Assembly (NCBI GenBank): GCA_047971315.1 | Contig: JBKDZP010000016.1 | Location: forward strand, 1-64,000 | DNA: 64,000 nucleotides | From: JBKDZP01 sp047971315 | GTDB taxonomy: Bacteria > Bacillota_I > Bacilli_A > RF39 > UBA660 | Direction: 5' to 3' | Shown here: piece by piece, positions 8,290 through 16,667 of the stretch | Layout of the letters: every line of letters starts with the position of its first letter | Numbering within the stretch: position 1 is the stretch's first letter | Notes under the pieces: generated by a model | Databases searched by the model: none | Told to the model about the DNA's origin: nothing | What the model saw: the letters and a program-made list of their open reading frames with translations, nothing else | Made by a program: the position numbers and the translations under genes

Positions 8290-9252
8290 TTACTCCATTT
8301 CTTTGAATAAACCATAAATATATTTTTCAATATCAAAAACGCATAAATCTTCTTTTTTTTCACCTAAACCAACATATTTTACAGGTATTCCAACATTATC
8401 TTTTATCGCTAGTACGATTCCACCTTTAGCAGTTCCATCTAATTTAGTAAGTACTATTCCTGTTATATTTGTAATTTCTTTAAAACTTTTAGCTTGACTA
8501 ATTCCATTTTGTCCAGTTGTGGCATCTACTACTAACATCGTTTCGTGAGGTGCATCTGTTATTAAATTACCGATTACTTTATTAATTTTAGCTAACTCAT
8601 TCATTAAATTAATCTTATTTTGTAGTCTTCCTGCTGTATCAATTAATACTACATCATAATTTTCTTCTTTAGCTTTTGAAATTCCCTTATATATAATACT
8701 TGAAGGATCACTACCTATACCATTTACAATATCTACTTCAATTCTTTTTGCCCATTCATCTAATTGTTCTGTTGCACCTGCTCTAAATGTATCACCAGCT
8801 ACAAGCAATACTTTCTTATTATTTTGTTTCATTTGATATGCTAATTTACCAATTGTTGTTGTTTTTCCAACTCCATTTACACCAACAAATAATATAACTG
8901 TTGGTGAATTTTGACTATAATTAATCTTATTAACTATTATTTCATCTTTAATGTATGTAATAAACATTTCATCAACTATTATTTCTTTTAAATCATTCAC
9001 GCTTTTTATGTTTTCTTTTTTTACTCTATCTTTTAATTTATTTGTAAATTTAAGAACAGTATTTACTCCAATATCAGCAGTAATTAGAATATCTTCTAAT
9101 TCTTCATAATATTCTTCATCTATTTTATTATATTTTAATGTTAATAAATTAAGTTTTGAGGTAAACTCTTTTCTTGTCTTTTCAAGTCCATTTGTATAAA
9201 TATCAACTTCTTTTTTACTAATCATATTTTTAAATTTATCAAATAATCCCAT
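8290..9252 (-). CDS. ftsY: Signal recognition particle receptor FtsY
   Basis: 320 residues. The N-terminal four-helix (N) domain covers ~20-105; the short A region of Gram-positive FtsY precedes it. The NG GTPase shows G1 GVNGVGKTTTIGKLA (~124-138), the DTFRAGATEQL insertion-box motif (~153-163), G3 DTAGR (~204-208), TKLDGTAKGG (~268-277) and the closing GLGEKKEDL. FtsY docks the ribosome-SRP complex at the membrane. Start ATG 9252 has AGGATG upstream. It heads the run ftsY/small membrane protein/ylxM/HerA-like. Confidence 0.97.
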   Translation of the reverse strand: MGLFDKFKNMISKKEVDIYTNGLEKTRKEFTSKLNLLTLKYNKIDEEYYEELEDILITADIGVNTVLKFTNKLKDRVKKENIKSVNDLKEIIVDEMFITYIKDEIIVNKINYSQNSPTVILFVGVNGVGKTTTIGKLAYQMKQNNKKVLLVAGDTFRAGATEQLDEWAKRIEVDIVNGIGSDPSSIIYKGISKAKEENYDVVLIDTAGRLQNKINLMNELAKINKVIGNLITDAPHETMLVVDATTGQNGISQAKSFKEITNITGIVLTKLDGTAKGGIVLAIKDNVGIPVKYVGLGEKKEDLCVFDIEKYIYGLFKEME

Positions 9253-9424
9253 ATTATCACATCCTATATTTATTTATTACTTATTTTACACTATTTAATA
9301 TTAAATTACTAGTATATCAAATAAAATTTAACAAATCTCCAAACATTAACAATTTGTTCTAAGTTATAAAACTTAAATTAATTCAAAATTTTATTTCTAA
9401 AAAATACAAAATTATCATCTAATG

Positions 9425-9453
9425 TAGACATACTTATAAAAAACGGGTATAAT
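9425..9453 (+). promoter_or_regulatory. Promoter of rnj
   Basis: -35 TAGACA (9425-9430), 17-base spacer, -10 TATAAT (9448-9453); the start codon is 43 bases further on with AAAGGAG in between. Confidence 0.8.
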
Positions 9454-9495
9454 AATAACGTTAGATTTAAAATCTTAAAAAGAAAGGAGTTTTTA

Positions 9496-11172
9496 ATGAA
9501 ATTTTTTAACAACGAAGATACTAAAGTATTTGCTTTAGGAGGCTTAGGTGAGGTTGGAAAAAACATGTATTGTATGATGCATGATAATGAACTAATTATT
9601 ACAGATGCGGGAGTCATTTTTCCAGAAGGAGATATAATGGGTGTGGATTATGTAATCCAAGATTATACTTTTTTAAAGCAAAATGAAAGCAAAATTAAGG
9701 CTTTATTTATTACACATGGTCATGAAGATCATATAGGAGGTATTCCATTTTTATTACAAAGTGTGAATATACCAGTTATTTATGCACCAAATCAAGCAGT
9801 AGGATTAATTAAAAAGAAGTTGGCTGATCGTAATATTCAATATAGAAATTTAGTTATTTATGATGAAACTACTAAAGTTAAATTTAAATATTTTGAAATA
9901 GAGTTTTTTAGAACAACTCACTCTATTCCTGATTCACACGGGTTTTATATTACTACACCAAATGGAACAATTGTTACAACAGGTGATTTTAAATTTGATT
10001 TAACACCTATTGGACCAATGTCTGATTTACACAAGATGGCAGATATTGGAAAACGTGGTGTTACATTACTTTTAAGTGATAGTACTAATGCCTTAAATGA
10101 AGGATTTAGTTTGAGCGAATCTAAAGTTGATGATGCACTTCAAGAAATTTTTATGCATGAAGATGGAAGAATAATAATTGCTACATTCGCATCAAATATT
10201 TATCGTCTAAAACATATTGTTGATACATGTAAAAGAATGGGAAGAAAAATTGCTACATTTGGTAGAAGTATGGATAATAATATTGAAATATCTATTCAAG
10301 GTGGATATATTAAGCACAAAGATATCTTTATTTCACCAGAAGAAGCTAATAATTTACCTCCCAATAAAATTTGTTTATTATGTACAGGATCTCAAGGAGA
10401 ACCTTTAGCAGCATTATCTAGAATTGCAAATGGAAGTCATAAACAAATTAAATTACAATTAGGAGATGTTGTTGTTTTTTCATCATCTGCAATTCCTGGA
10501 AATGCTATTAGTATTTCTAGAACTATAAATAAGTTATATTTAAAAGGTGTAAAGGTATATACAAATACATCGTTAAGTGATATTCATACATCTGGACATG
10601 CATATGAAGAAGAATTAAAATTAATGATTAGACTTATGAATCCGACTTATTTTATGCCATTTCATGGAGAATATCGTATGCTTAGACAGCATGCAAATAT
10701 TGGAATTGATTGTGACATACCAAAAGACAATACCTTTGTACTTGGTAACGGAGAAGTACTATCAATGCATAAAGGAATAATCAAAAAAAGCGGTATTGTT
10801 CAAACTGGTGATGTCTATGTTGATGGTAATAGAATTGGTGATATCGGAGCAGTTGTAATTAAAGATCGTAAGATTATGTCTAGTGATGGAATTATTGTTG
10901 TAATTGCAAATATTGATATAGAAAATGTTAGGCTACTTGGTCGAGTTAATATCACTACTCGTGGTTTCGTTCAAGTAAATGAAAATGAAGAATTACTAAA
11001 AAGTTTAGAAATGATTAGTAGAAATGCTATATTATCTAAAATTCATAAACCAATAAATTATACAGCAATTAAAAATGAAATTATTAATACGTTATCTAAT
11101 TTTGCATATGAAAAAACAGGAAGAAAACCAATTATTCTGCCTGTTATAATGGATATTAAGAAAAATTCTTAA
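9496..11172 (+). CDS. rnj: Ribonuclease J
   Basis: 558 residues. The metallo-beta-lactamase signature HGHEDHIGG is at ~74-82, TTGDFKFD at ~155, the beta-CASP region follows, and the HTSGHAYEEELKL motif is at ~366. A C-terminal domain (~455-558) completes the usual RNase J length. The enzyme has 5'-3' exo- and endonuclease activity in mRNA decay and rRNA maturation. It is a single-gene unit with its own promoter and an AAAGGAG site. Its stop codon overlaps by 3 bases the stop of the convergent sensor kinase, so the two transcripts may meet. Confidence 0.97.
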   Translation: MKFFNNEDTKVFALGGLGEVGKNMYCMMHDNELIITDAGVIFPEGDIMGVDYVIQDYTFLKQNESKIKALFITHGHEDHIGGIPFLLQSVNIPVIYAPNQAVGLIKKKLADRNIQYRNLVIYDETTKVKFKYFEIEFFRTTHSIPDSHGFYITTPNGTIVTTGDFKFDLTPIGPMSDLHKMADIGKRGVTLLLSDSTNALNEGFSLSESKVDDALQEIFMHEDGRIIIATFASNIYRLKHIVDTCKRMGRKIATFGRSMDNNIEISIQGGYIKHKDIFISPEEANNLPPNKICLLCTGSQGEPLAALSRIANGSHKQIKLQLGDVVVFSSSAIPGNAISISRTINKLYLKGVKVYTNTSLSDIHTSGHAYEEELKLMIRLMNPTYFMPFHGEYRMLRQHANIGIDCDIPKDNTFVLGNGEVLSMHKGIIKKSGIVQTGDVYVDGNRIGDIGAVVIKDRKIMSSDGIIVVIANIDIENVRLLGRVNITTRGFVQVNENEELLKSLEMISRNAILSKIHKPINYTAIKNEIINTLSNFAYEKTGRKPIILPVIMDIKKNS

Positions 11173-12425
11173 TATCTTTTTTTTATGCCTATTGGTAATG
11201 TAATTACAGCTTTTGTTCCTTTATTTTCTTTTGATAGGTATTTTAAACTTCCATTGTGAGCTTTTATTATTTCATTTGATAAAAAAACTCCTAAACCTGC
11301 ACCTCTATTTTTGGTTGAAAAAAATGGTTCTTTCATTTTTGACAAATTTTCTTTGGTAATTCCAGCACCGTTATCTTCAATAAATATTTTTATTTCATTT
11401 CTTCTTATTTTTGTATTTATTTTTAAACATCCTAATTGTCCTTGTGGAATTGATTCAACACTATTTTTCAGGATATTTAAAACTACTTGATTCAATCTAT
11501 TATAATCTGCTTCAATATAAAATTCATCATCATTAAATAATAATTCATATTCAATATTTCTTGAATTTAAAATTGGAATATATTTTTTTGTCACTTCTTC
11601 TAATAACATATTTATATCAATTATGTCTTTTTGAATTTTAATTCTATTAATTGATAAAAAATCCTCTAATAGAAATAACAATCTAGAAATTTCTTCTTTA
11701 ATTATTGGGATATATTTTTTTGAATGTTCTATGTTATTAACATCAAACATATCTAAGTATCCTTTACAAACAGCAATTGGATTTTTAATTTCATGAGTTA
11801 TTTTAAATAAAGATTCATTAATTTTTTTTTCATCATCTATTTCTTTCATATTTCTATGTAACAGTAATACATCTTCTGATATTTTAAATAAATATACAGA
11901 AAAAGCAGATAAAATCCCAAATCCAAATAAATAAAGTATACTATATAGAAGTTCTGGTACATTTGTAATAAAATGATTAAAAAATATACTCATTCCCACT
12001 AGATATAATAAAATATTTAGATAAATAAATATTTTACTAAATATACTATTTTCTATTTCTTTATATTTGATAATATAATAAATTATATAGTACATTAAAT
12101 ACTCAACTATCAAATAAATAATTGAAAAATTAAAATGACTATAAAATTGATAAATAATTATAATTGAAATAAATACAATACTTAATTCTCTTTTTTTCTT
12201 ATATGCAATTAAAAGTGGAATATTTAAAAAAAGTTGAATAATTCCACAATTACTGTATCCACCAAATTTTATTAGTAAATAAATAGATGAAATAATTGCA
12301 ATATCTAAAACTAAATCTGATTTTTCCTTTTCTAATGTTTTTTTAAATGTTAAATATATTAAGTATACTATTAATGGAAACGATATGTATAGCATATCTA
12401 CTAGTATATTTTCGAATAAATTCAT
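11169..12425 (-). CDS. Orphan membrane sensor histidine kinase
   Basis: 418 residues. The N-terminal half (~1-185) is about seven hydrophobic helices. A short linker leads to HisKA with ITHEIKNP and phospho-acceptor His211, then HATPase_c with the N box NILKNSVESI (~315), G1 IEDNGAGI (~348) and G2 RGAGLGVFLSNEII (~378). There is no extracellular sensor domain, so the signal may be sensed in the membrane. The start has GAGGTGATAGAAA before ATG 12425. No response regulator occurs anywhere in the window, so its partner is elsewhere. It is convergent with rnj. Confidence 0.9.
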   Translation of the reverse strand: MNLFENILVDMLYISFPLIVYLIYLTFKKTLEKEKSDLVLDIAIISSIYLLIKFGGYSNCGIIQLFLNIPLLIAYKKKRELSIVFISIIIIYQFYSHFNFSIIYLIVEYLMYYIIYYIIKYKEIENSIFSKIFIYLNILLYLVGMSIFFNHFITNVPELLYSILYLFGFGILSAFSVYLFKISEDVLLLHRNMKEIDDEKKINESLFKITHEIKNPIAVCKGYLDMFDVNNIEHSKKYIPIIKEEISRLLFLLEDFLSINRIKIQKDIIDINMLLEEVTKKYIPILNSRNIEYELLFNDDEFYIEADYNRLNQVVLNILKNSVESIPQGQLGCLKINTKIRRNEIKIFIEDNGAGITKENLSKMKEPFFSTKNRGAGLGVFLSNEIIKAHNGSLKYLSKENKGTKAVITLPIGIKKRY

Positions 12426-12477
12426 TTTCTATCACCTCGACATAATAATACATTTTTCTTTTGTCAACTTTTGTCGA

Positions 12478-12506
12478 AAAAAGAAAAAAGTGATATAAAT
12501 CACTTT
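12478..12506 (-). terminator. Terminator of the EIIB-like gene
   Basis: Eight-base stem AAAGTGAT/ATCACTTT (12487-12494, 12499-12506), loop of 4, followed on the minus strand by a T-rich tail. The TGA stop codon of the gene is inside the stem. Confidence 0.85.
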
Positions 12507-12814
12507 AAATTTTGTATTTGTTTTTTTAATTGTCTAGCTTGATCACCAATTATTATTTTTAGTTGATTATCAATTTCTAGTATTCCTTGAGCTCCCATTT
12601 TTTGAATTCCTTCTTTATTTGCTTTTGTAACATCTTTTAAGTTAACAACAAATCTAGATTTATTAAATTCATAGGTAATAATATTGTCTTTTCCGCCTAA
12701 ATAACTAACAAGCCTGTTCGCTTCAATTCTAAAATCTTTTTGTTTTGATTTAGCAATAGCTAGCGCAATAATTACTAAAATAAAGATAATAATTGCATAC
12801 TGTATGTATTCCAT
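12500..12814 (-). CDS. Membrane-anchored PTS EIIB-like domain lacking the phospho-Cys
   Basis: 104 residues from ATG 12814; the upstream GTG is part of the AGGTGAG ribosome site. One N-terminal membrane helix (~3-21) is followed by a fold resembling glucose-family EIIB: LVSYLGGKDNI (~36-46), a segment YEFNKSRFVVNLKD, then MGAQGILEIDNQLKIIIG (~74-91). In true EIIB proteins the segment before the conserved Arg carries the phosphorylated Cys (pattern DACxTRLR); here it reads EFNKSRF with Asn in that place and no Cys in the whole protein. It therefore cannot act as a phosphocarrier in the normal way. A sensory or regulatory role is inference. It has its own terminator. Confidence 0.7.
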   Translation of the reverse strand: MEYIQYAIIIFILVIIALAIAKSKQKDFRIEANRLVSYLGGKDNIITYEFNKSRFVVNLKDVTKANKEGIQKMGAQGILEIDNQLKIIIGDQARQLKKQIQNLK

Positions 12815-12943
12815 TTTTCTCACCTGCTACTATTATACTATATTTTTTTGTTTTTTAATATGTTTTTTTGGAGTAATTTGTCAAATAAATAGAAATTTGT
12901 TGTTTATTATTTTTTTTTATTGTAATATTATAGTGGTGATTAT

Positions 12944-14065
12944 ATGAGTAAAATGGCAAACTATAAGTTTGATAAATCAATTTTAATTCTTTTACTGATA
13001 TTTTGTTTTATAAGTATTATTACAATATATAGTTCGCAAAGTATACTAGATAATAGTGTTGAAAATTTAGCTAATAAACAGTTTATTTGGTATTTGATTG
13101 GATTTGGATTTATTTTTTTAATAACTATTGTTGGAAATGTCAAAATATTTAAATATTCTTTTATTTTGTATTTGATTGGAAATATTACATTATTTTTATT
13201 GCTAATATTTGGTACTCCAATTAATAATGCTAGATGTTGGTTTTCAATTCCAGGTGGGACAATTCAACCAAGTGAATTTATGAAACTTATCTTAATTATA
13301 GTTGTTGCTAAGTTAATTCAAAATTTTAATGATCAACACCCCTATCCTAGTTTACTTGATGAATTTCTTTTTCTTTTGAAAGTTGGATTTGTTATTTTAA
13401 TTCCAAGTGTTTTAACTTTTTTAGAACCAGATACTGGAGTAGTTTTAATATATGTTTTAATTACATCTATTATGCTGTTTATATCTGGAATTAGATATAG
13501 ATTTTTCATTATTTTAAGTTTTCTTATAATGCTTATAGTAGGATGTGTTTTATTTATTTATTTTAATAATCAAAATCTTTTTGTTAATTTATTTGGGAGT
13601 AGTTTTTTCTTACGAGTAGATAGAATACTAGACTGGTCAAATAAAAGTGGATTTCAATTAGAAAATGGTTTATCGGCAATTGGTAGTTCTGGTTTATTTG
13701 GTTATGGTATTTCTAATACTCCAATTTATTTTCCTGAAGCTCAAACTGATTTTATATTTGCAGTTTTCGCGAGTAATTTTGGATTTTTAGGTTCTATTTT
13801 ACTTCTTTTTATAATTTTGTTTTTTGATATGAAACTAATTATAACAGCTATTGATTCTAATAATAATATTAATAAATATATTATATCTGGTGTAATTGGT
13901 ATGCTTTTATTTCAGCAGTTTCAAAATATTAGTATGACATTAGGTCTTGTTCCAATTACTGGAATAACACTTCCCTTTATTAGTTATGGTGGTTCAAGTT
14001 TACTTAGTTATATGTTAGCTATGGGATTAATTTTTAATATTTCAAATCAAAATTTAAAAAATTAA
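12944..14065 (+). CDS. rodA: RodA/FtsW/SpoVE family peptidoglycan polymerase
   Basis: 373 residues with about ten membrane helices. Typical SEDS positions are visible: NARCWFSIPGGTIQPSEF (~86-103), LEPDTGVVLIY (~158-168), GYGISNTPIYFPEAQTDFIF (~247-266) and the C-terminal GITLPFISYGGSSLLSYM (~335-352). SEDS proteins polymerise lipid II glycans together with a class B PBP. The sequence fits RodA (cell elongation) better than FtsW, but assignment within the family is not firm. A GGTGATTAT site precedes ATG 12944; a second ATG at 12953 is possible. No PBP or mreBCD gene is adjacent. Confidence 0.88.
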   Translation: MSKMANYKFDKSILILLLIFCFISIITIYSSQSILDNSVENLANKQFIWYLIGFGFIFLITIVGNVKIFKYSFILYLIGNITLFLLLIFGTPINNARCWFSIPGGTIQPSEFMKLILIIVVAKLIQNFNDQHPYPSLLDEFLFLLKVGFVILIPSVLTFLEPDTGVVLIYVLITSIMLFISGIRYRFFIILSFLIMLIVGCVLFIYFNNQNLFVNLFGSSFFLRVDRILDWSNKSGFQLENGLSAIGSSGLFGYGISNTPIYFPEAQTDFIFAVFASNFGFLGSILLLFIILFFDMKLIITAIDSNNNINKYIISGVIGMLLFQQFQNISMTLGLVPITGITLPFISYGGSSLLSYMLAMGLIFNISNQNLKN

Positions 14066-14160
14066 ATAAATATCTTAAATTTCTAATATTAAACTAAATT
14101 TATTATTATAAAGTTTTAATTGAATTAGATAAAAAGATAATACTAATTATTAATACTATT

Positions 14161-14532
14161 TTATTTACAATTTGATGTTGTTTTTAGTTCAAATACTGGG
14201 TCATTATAAGTATTAAAGGTAACTTTTACTCCTCTTTCTAGAGTAATTTCATCACCTGTTGTTAAGTCTAGAAGTGGATTAGTAAGTTTCCCGTCATTTA
14301 CTAGTGTTTCTAGTGTTATACAATAAGAATTACTAGCTTCGTAAATATAAATACTAGTTCTCTCGTCCATATAAAGTTGTGTTGCTTGATAAATAACATT
14401 TAATGATATTTCACTAACATCATCTTTTTTATCAGATATTTGATTCATTATGTTTGGTACTACTAATAATGTTAGTAACCCTAGAATCATTACAACAGCA
14501 ATCATTTCAATTAATGTAAATCCCTTTTTCAT
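14161..14532 (-). CDS. Type IV pilin-like protein (ComGC-like)
   Basis: 123 residues. MKKGFTLIEMIAVVMILGLL is a canonical class III prepilin leader: cleavage G4|F5, Glu at +5, then a hydrophobic alpha-1 helix to ~30. The short C-terminal part has two Cys (SYCI and the penultimate SNCK) that may form a disulfide. Size and leader resemble competence pseudopilin ComGC or small Gram-positive pilins. It stands alone with its own promoter, away from any comG/pil assembly genes. It shares the leader type with the giant protein at 3084-5609, which implies a prepilin peptidase elsewhere in the genome. Confidence 0.88.
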   Translation of the reverse strand: MKKGFTLIEMIAVVMILGLLTLLVVPNIMNQISDKKDDVSEISLNVIYQATQLYMDERTSIYIYEASNSYCITLETLVNDGKLTNPLLDLTTGDEITLERGVKVTFNTYNDPVFELKTTSNCK

Positions 14533-14552
14533 AATAACCTCTTTCTTTTATA

Positions 14553-14581
14553 ATTATAACTTCTTTGAAAAAAAAAAGCAA
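14553..14581 (-). promoter_or_regulatory. Promoter of the small pilin gene
   Basis: -35 TTGCTT (14576-14581), 17-base T-rich spacer, -10 TATAAT (14553-14558). The -35 box begins directly behind the rpmF stop codon, and the T-run between the boxes may also end rpmF transcription. Confidence 0.6.
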
Positions 14582-14794
14582 CTATTCAGTTTCTTCTTTT
14601 TTTGTAATTATTTCTTTTCCTTTGTATGTTCCACAAGTAGCACATACTCTGTGTGGACGAATATCCGCTCCACATTTTGGACATTTAGTTGTTTCATTCG
14701 CACTTATTTTGTAGTGTGTACGACGCATTCTACCTCTAGTTTTACTAACTTTTCTAAAAGGTACAGCTAACATTTGTATATCTAATTTCATCAT
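14582..14794 (-). CDS. rpmF: Ribosomal protein L32, zinc form
   Basis: 70 residues from ATG 14794. AVPFRKVSKTRGRMRRTH is the L32 N-terminal signature and CPKCG...CATC is the four-Cys zinc ribbon. The start is chosen because AGGTG stands 7 bases before ATG 14794, which adds a few residues (MMKLDIQ) before the usual start. ATG 14773 (MLAVPFRK) matches family starts better but has no ribosome site. It follows the YceD gene by 18 bases, the standard yceD-rpmF pair. Confidence 0.93.
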   Translation of the reverse strand: MMKLDIQMLAVPFRKVSKTRGRMRRTHYKISANETTKCPKCGADIRPHRVCATCGTYKGKEIITKKEETE

Positions 14795-14812
14795 TTTATA
14801 ACACCTCACTTT

Positions 14813-15298
14813 TCATTTAAATAAGTCATTTAGCTTTTGAAGTTCAGGATTTAGTGATGATTTTGAATTTTCTTTTATAAAACTCCATCCATCACCAATT
14901 AATTCAATATCACTTGCTTCTTCACTAACGAATCTCATGGGAATTTCCATTAATATATTTTCCCATATTATCGGCAAAATATCAATAGTATTTTCATCAT
15001 TTTTTGAATTTTCATCAATTTCTAACAATAATTCTTCTAAATTTCCATCTATTTCGGTCATGAAGGTATATTCAACAGGTTTTAATGTTACTGCACATTC
15101 ACCTGTCATTACTCCGGATAATTCTAAATTTAAATCAAATCCTTCATATACATTTTTTTTTATAGATCCCTTTAAGATAACATTGTCTATTTTTTTTAAG
15201 TCTGTCTTAAGCAATAATTCACTATCTATTTTAATTTTTTCATCAATAATAAGTTCTTTTTCAATTCCACTTTTTAGTCTTGTTAGATCTATTAACAT
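14813..15298 (-). CDS. YceD/DUF177 family protein
   Basis: 161 residues. It belongs to the YceD (DUF177) family by position directly before rpmF and by the motif GVMTGECAVTLKPVEY (~78-93), in which bacterial members usually have CxRCL; here only one Cys remains. The C-terminal region (SLNPELQKLNDLF) is typical. YceD proteins are linked to 23S rRNA or large-subunit biogenesis in plants and bacteria. ATG 15298 is preceded by GAAAGGAAG. It has a clear promoter at 15320-15348 and co-transcribes L32. Confidence 0.85.
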   Translation of the reverse strand: MLIDLTRLKSGIEKELIIDEKIKIDSELLLKTDLKKIDNVILKGSIKKNVYEGFDLNLELSGVMTGECAVTLKPVEYTFMTEIDGNLEELLLEIDENSKNDENTIDILPIIWENILMEIPMRFVSEEASDIELIGDGWSFIKENSKSSLNPELQKLNDLFK

Positions 15299-15319
15299 AT
15301 TATCTTCCTTTCGGATATT

Positions 15320-15348
15320 AGTATATCATATTCATCTATTTTTTTCAA
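15320..15348 (-). promoter_or_regulatory. Promoter of the yceD-rpmF operon
   Basis: -35 TTGAAA (15343-15348), 17-base spacer, -10 TATACT (15320-15325) with TGA in front (extended -10). A divergent extended -10 TGGTATGAT at 15357-15365 may serve tmcAL on the plus strand. Confidence 0.75.
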
Positions 15349-15382
15349 ATAATTTATGGTATGATTATATTAGGTGAAGTTT

Positions 15383-16537
15383 ATGAAAAGTGTTGGAATA
15401 ATATGTGAATATAATCCTTTCCATAATGGACATTTATATCATTTAAATAAAGTTAAAGAAATGTTTAATGGATATACTATTGTTTTAGTAATGAGTGGTA
15501 ATTTTACACAAAGAGGTGAAGCTAGTATAATTGATAAATGGGATAAAACTGAGATTGCCCTAAATTACGGGGTTGATTTAGTGATTGAAATACCCTTTGT
15601 TTTTGCAACTCAAAGTGCGGATACTTTTGCTAAAGCAAGCATTACATTGTTAGATGCTGTTGGAGTTGATTACATAGTTTTTGGAAGTGAAACAAATAAT
15701 ATTGATAAATTAACCGAAATGGCTAATATTCAATTAAAAAATAAAAATTATGATAAAATTGTAAAAGAATATTTAAATCAAGGTATTAATTATCCTAGTG
15801 CACTATCTAAAGCATTATTTGATATAACTGGGTCAAAAGTTAGTAAACCCAATGATATTTTAGGAATAAGTTATATTAGAGAAATATTAAAGTTAAATAG
15901 TAGTATTAAACCAATGTGTATTAAAAGAAATAATGATTATAATTCTATTCATTTAGAAGATGATATAACAAGTGCTACTAGTATTAGATATGCACTAAAA
16001 CATAAAGATAATGTCCATAAATATGTTCCTCTTTATTCTAATACTTTTCTTAGTGATAATTTATTTTTTATTGAAAATTATTTTCCATTATTGAAGTTTA
16101 AAATTTTAACTGATTTAAATAATTTAGCCAAGTATCAAACTGTTGATGAAGGTATAGAAAATAGAATAGCTAAATCAATTATTAATTGTAAGAGTCTTGA
16201 TGAACTAATTTTAAAAATAAAAACTAAAAGATACACTTATAATAAGCTAAATAGGATGTTTACTCATATTTTATGTAATTTTACTAAAGAAGAATCTAAA
16301 AAATTTAATACTCCTGAATATATTAGAGTTTTAGGATTTAATAAAAATGGTCAAAATTATTTAAAGTATATAAAAAATGGTTCAAAACTACCAATTATTA
16401 CTAATTATTCTACAATTAATAGTAGCATGTTAGATTTAGAATTTAGAAGTACATGCGTATATTCAAGCATATTAAATGAGAAAGATAAAATAAAATTAAT
16501 TGAAAGTGAATATAAAAATAGTCCTATTATAAAATAA
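15383..16537 (+). CDS. tmcAL: tRNA(Met) cytidine acetate ligase TmcAL
   Basis: 384 residues from ATG 15383 with AGGTGA five bases before it; the in-frame GTG at 15374 is part of that site. The N-terminus has VGIICEYNPFHNGHLYHL, the HIGH-like nucleotidyltransferase motif of the YlbM/TmcAL family, followed by VMSGNFTQRGE and VFATQSADTFA. TmcAL makes N4-acetylcytidine at the wobble position of elongator tRNA(Met), using acetate and ATP. The full expected length (~390) is present. It is a single gene with its own terminator and is divergent from yceD-rpmF. Confidence 0.95.
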   Translation: MKSVGIICEYNPFHNGHLYHLNKVKEMFNGYTIVLVMSGNFTQRGEASIIDKWDKTEIALNYGVDLVIEIPFVFATQSADTFAKASITLLDAVGVDYIVFGSETNNIDKLTEMANIQLKNKNYDKIVKEYLNQGINYPSALSKALFDITGSKVSKPNDILGISYIREILKLNSSIKPMCIKRNNDYNSIHLEDDITSATSIRYALKHKDNVHKYVPLYSNTFLSDNLFFIENYFPLLKFKILTDLNNLAKYQTVDEGIENRIAKSIINCKSLDELILKIKTKRYTYNKLNRMFTHILCNFTKEESKKFNTPEYIRVLGFNKNGQNYLKYIKNGSKLPIITNYSTINSSMLDLEFRSTCVYSSILNEKDKIKLIESEYKNSPIIK

Positions 16538-16546
16538 ATAATACTC

Positions 16547-16575
16547 AAAAAGTAGATTAAACTACTTTTTTATTT
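16547..16575 (+). terminator. Terminator of tmcAL
   Basis: Nine-base stem AAAAAGTAG/CTACTTTTT (16547-16555, 16562-16570) with a 6-base loop and a T-rich tail on the plus strand. Confidence 0.8.
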
Positions 16576-16621
16576 TAATAAAAATAATTTAAATAATATA
16601 TGAATTGATGTACTTGATTTA

Positions 16622-16653
16622 AATAAATTAAAAGAAGCACATTAATGCTTCTT
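16622..16653 (-). terminator. Terminator of pyk
   Basis: Eight-base stem AAGAAGCA/TGCTTCTT (16632-16639, 16646-16653), loop of 6, followed on the minus strand by TTAATTTATTT. It lies 14 bases after the pyk stop. Confidence 0.75.
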
Positions 16654-16667
16654 AAATATAATAGAAA

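Noticed and set aside
9378..9617. Open frame on the minus strand across the rnj start
   Set aside because: It crosses the rnj promoter and coding start antisense, has no ribosome site and no protein-like features.
14450..14770. Plus-strand open frame across the small pilin and L32 genes
   Set aside because: It is Phe/Ser/Thr-rich shadow sequence of two well supported minus-strand genes and their promoter.
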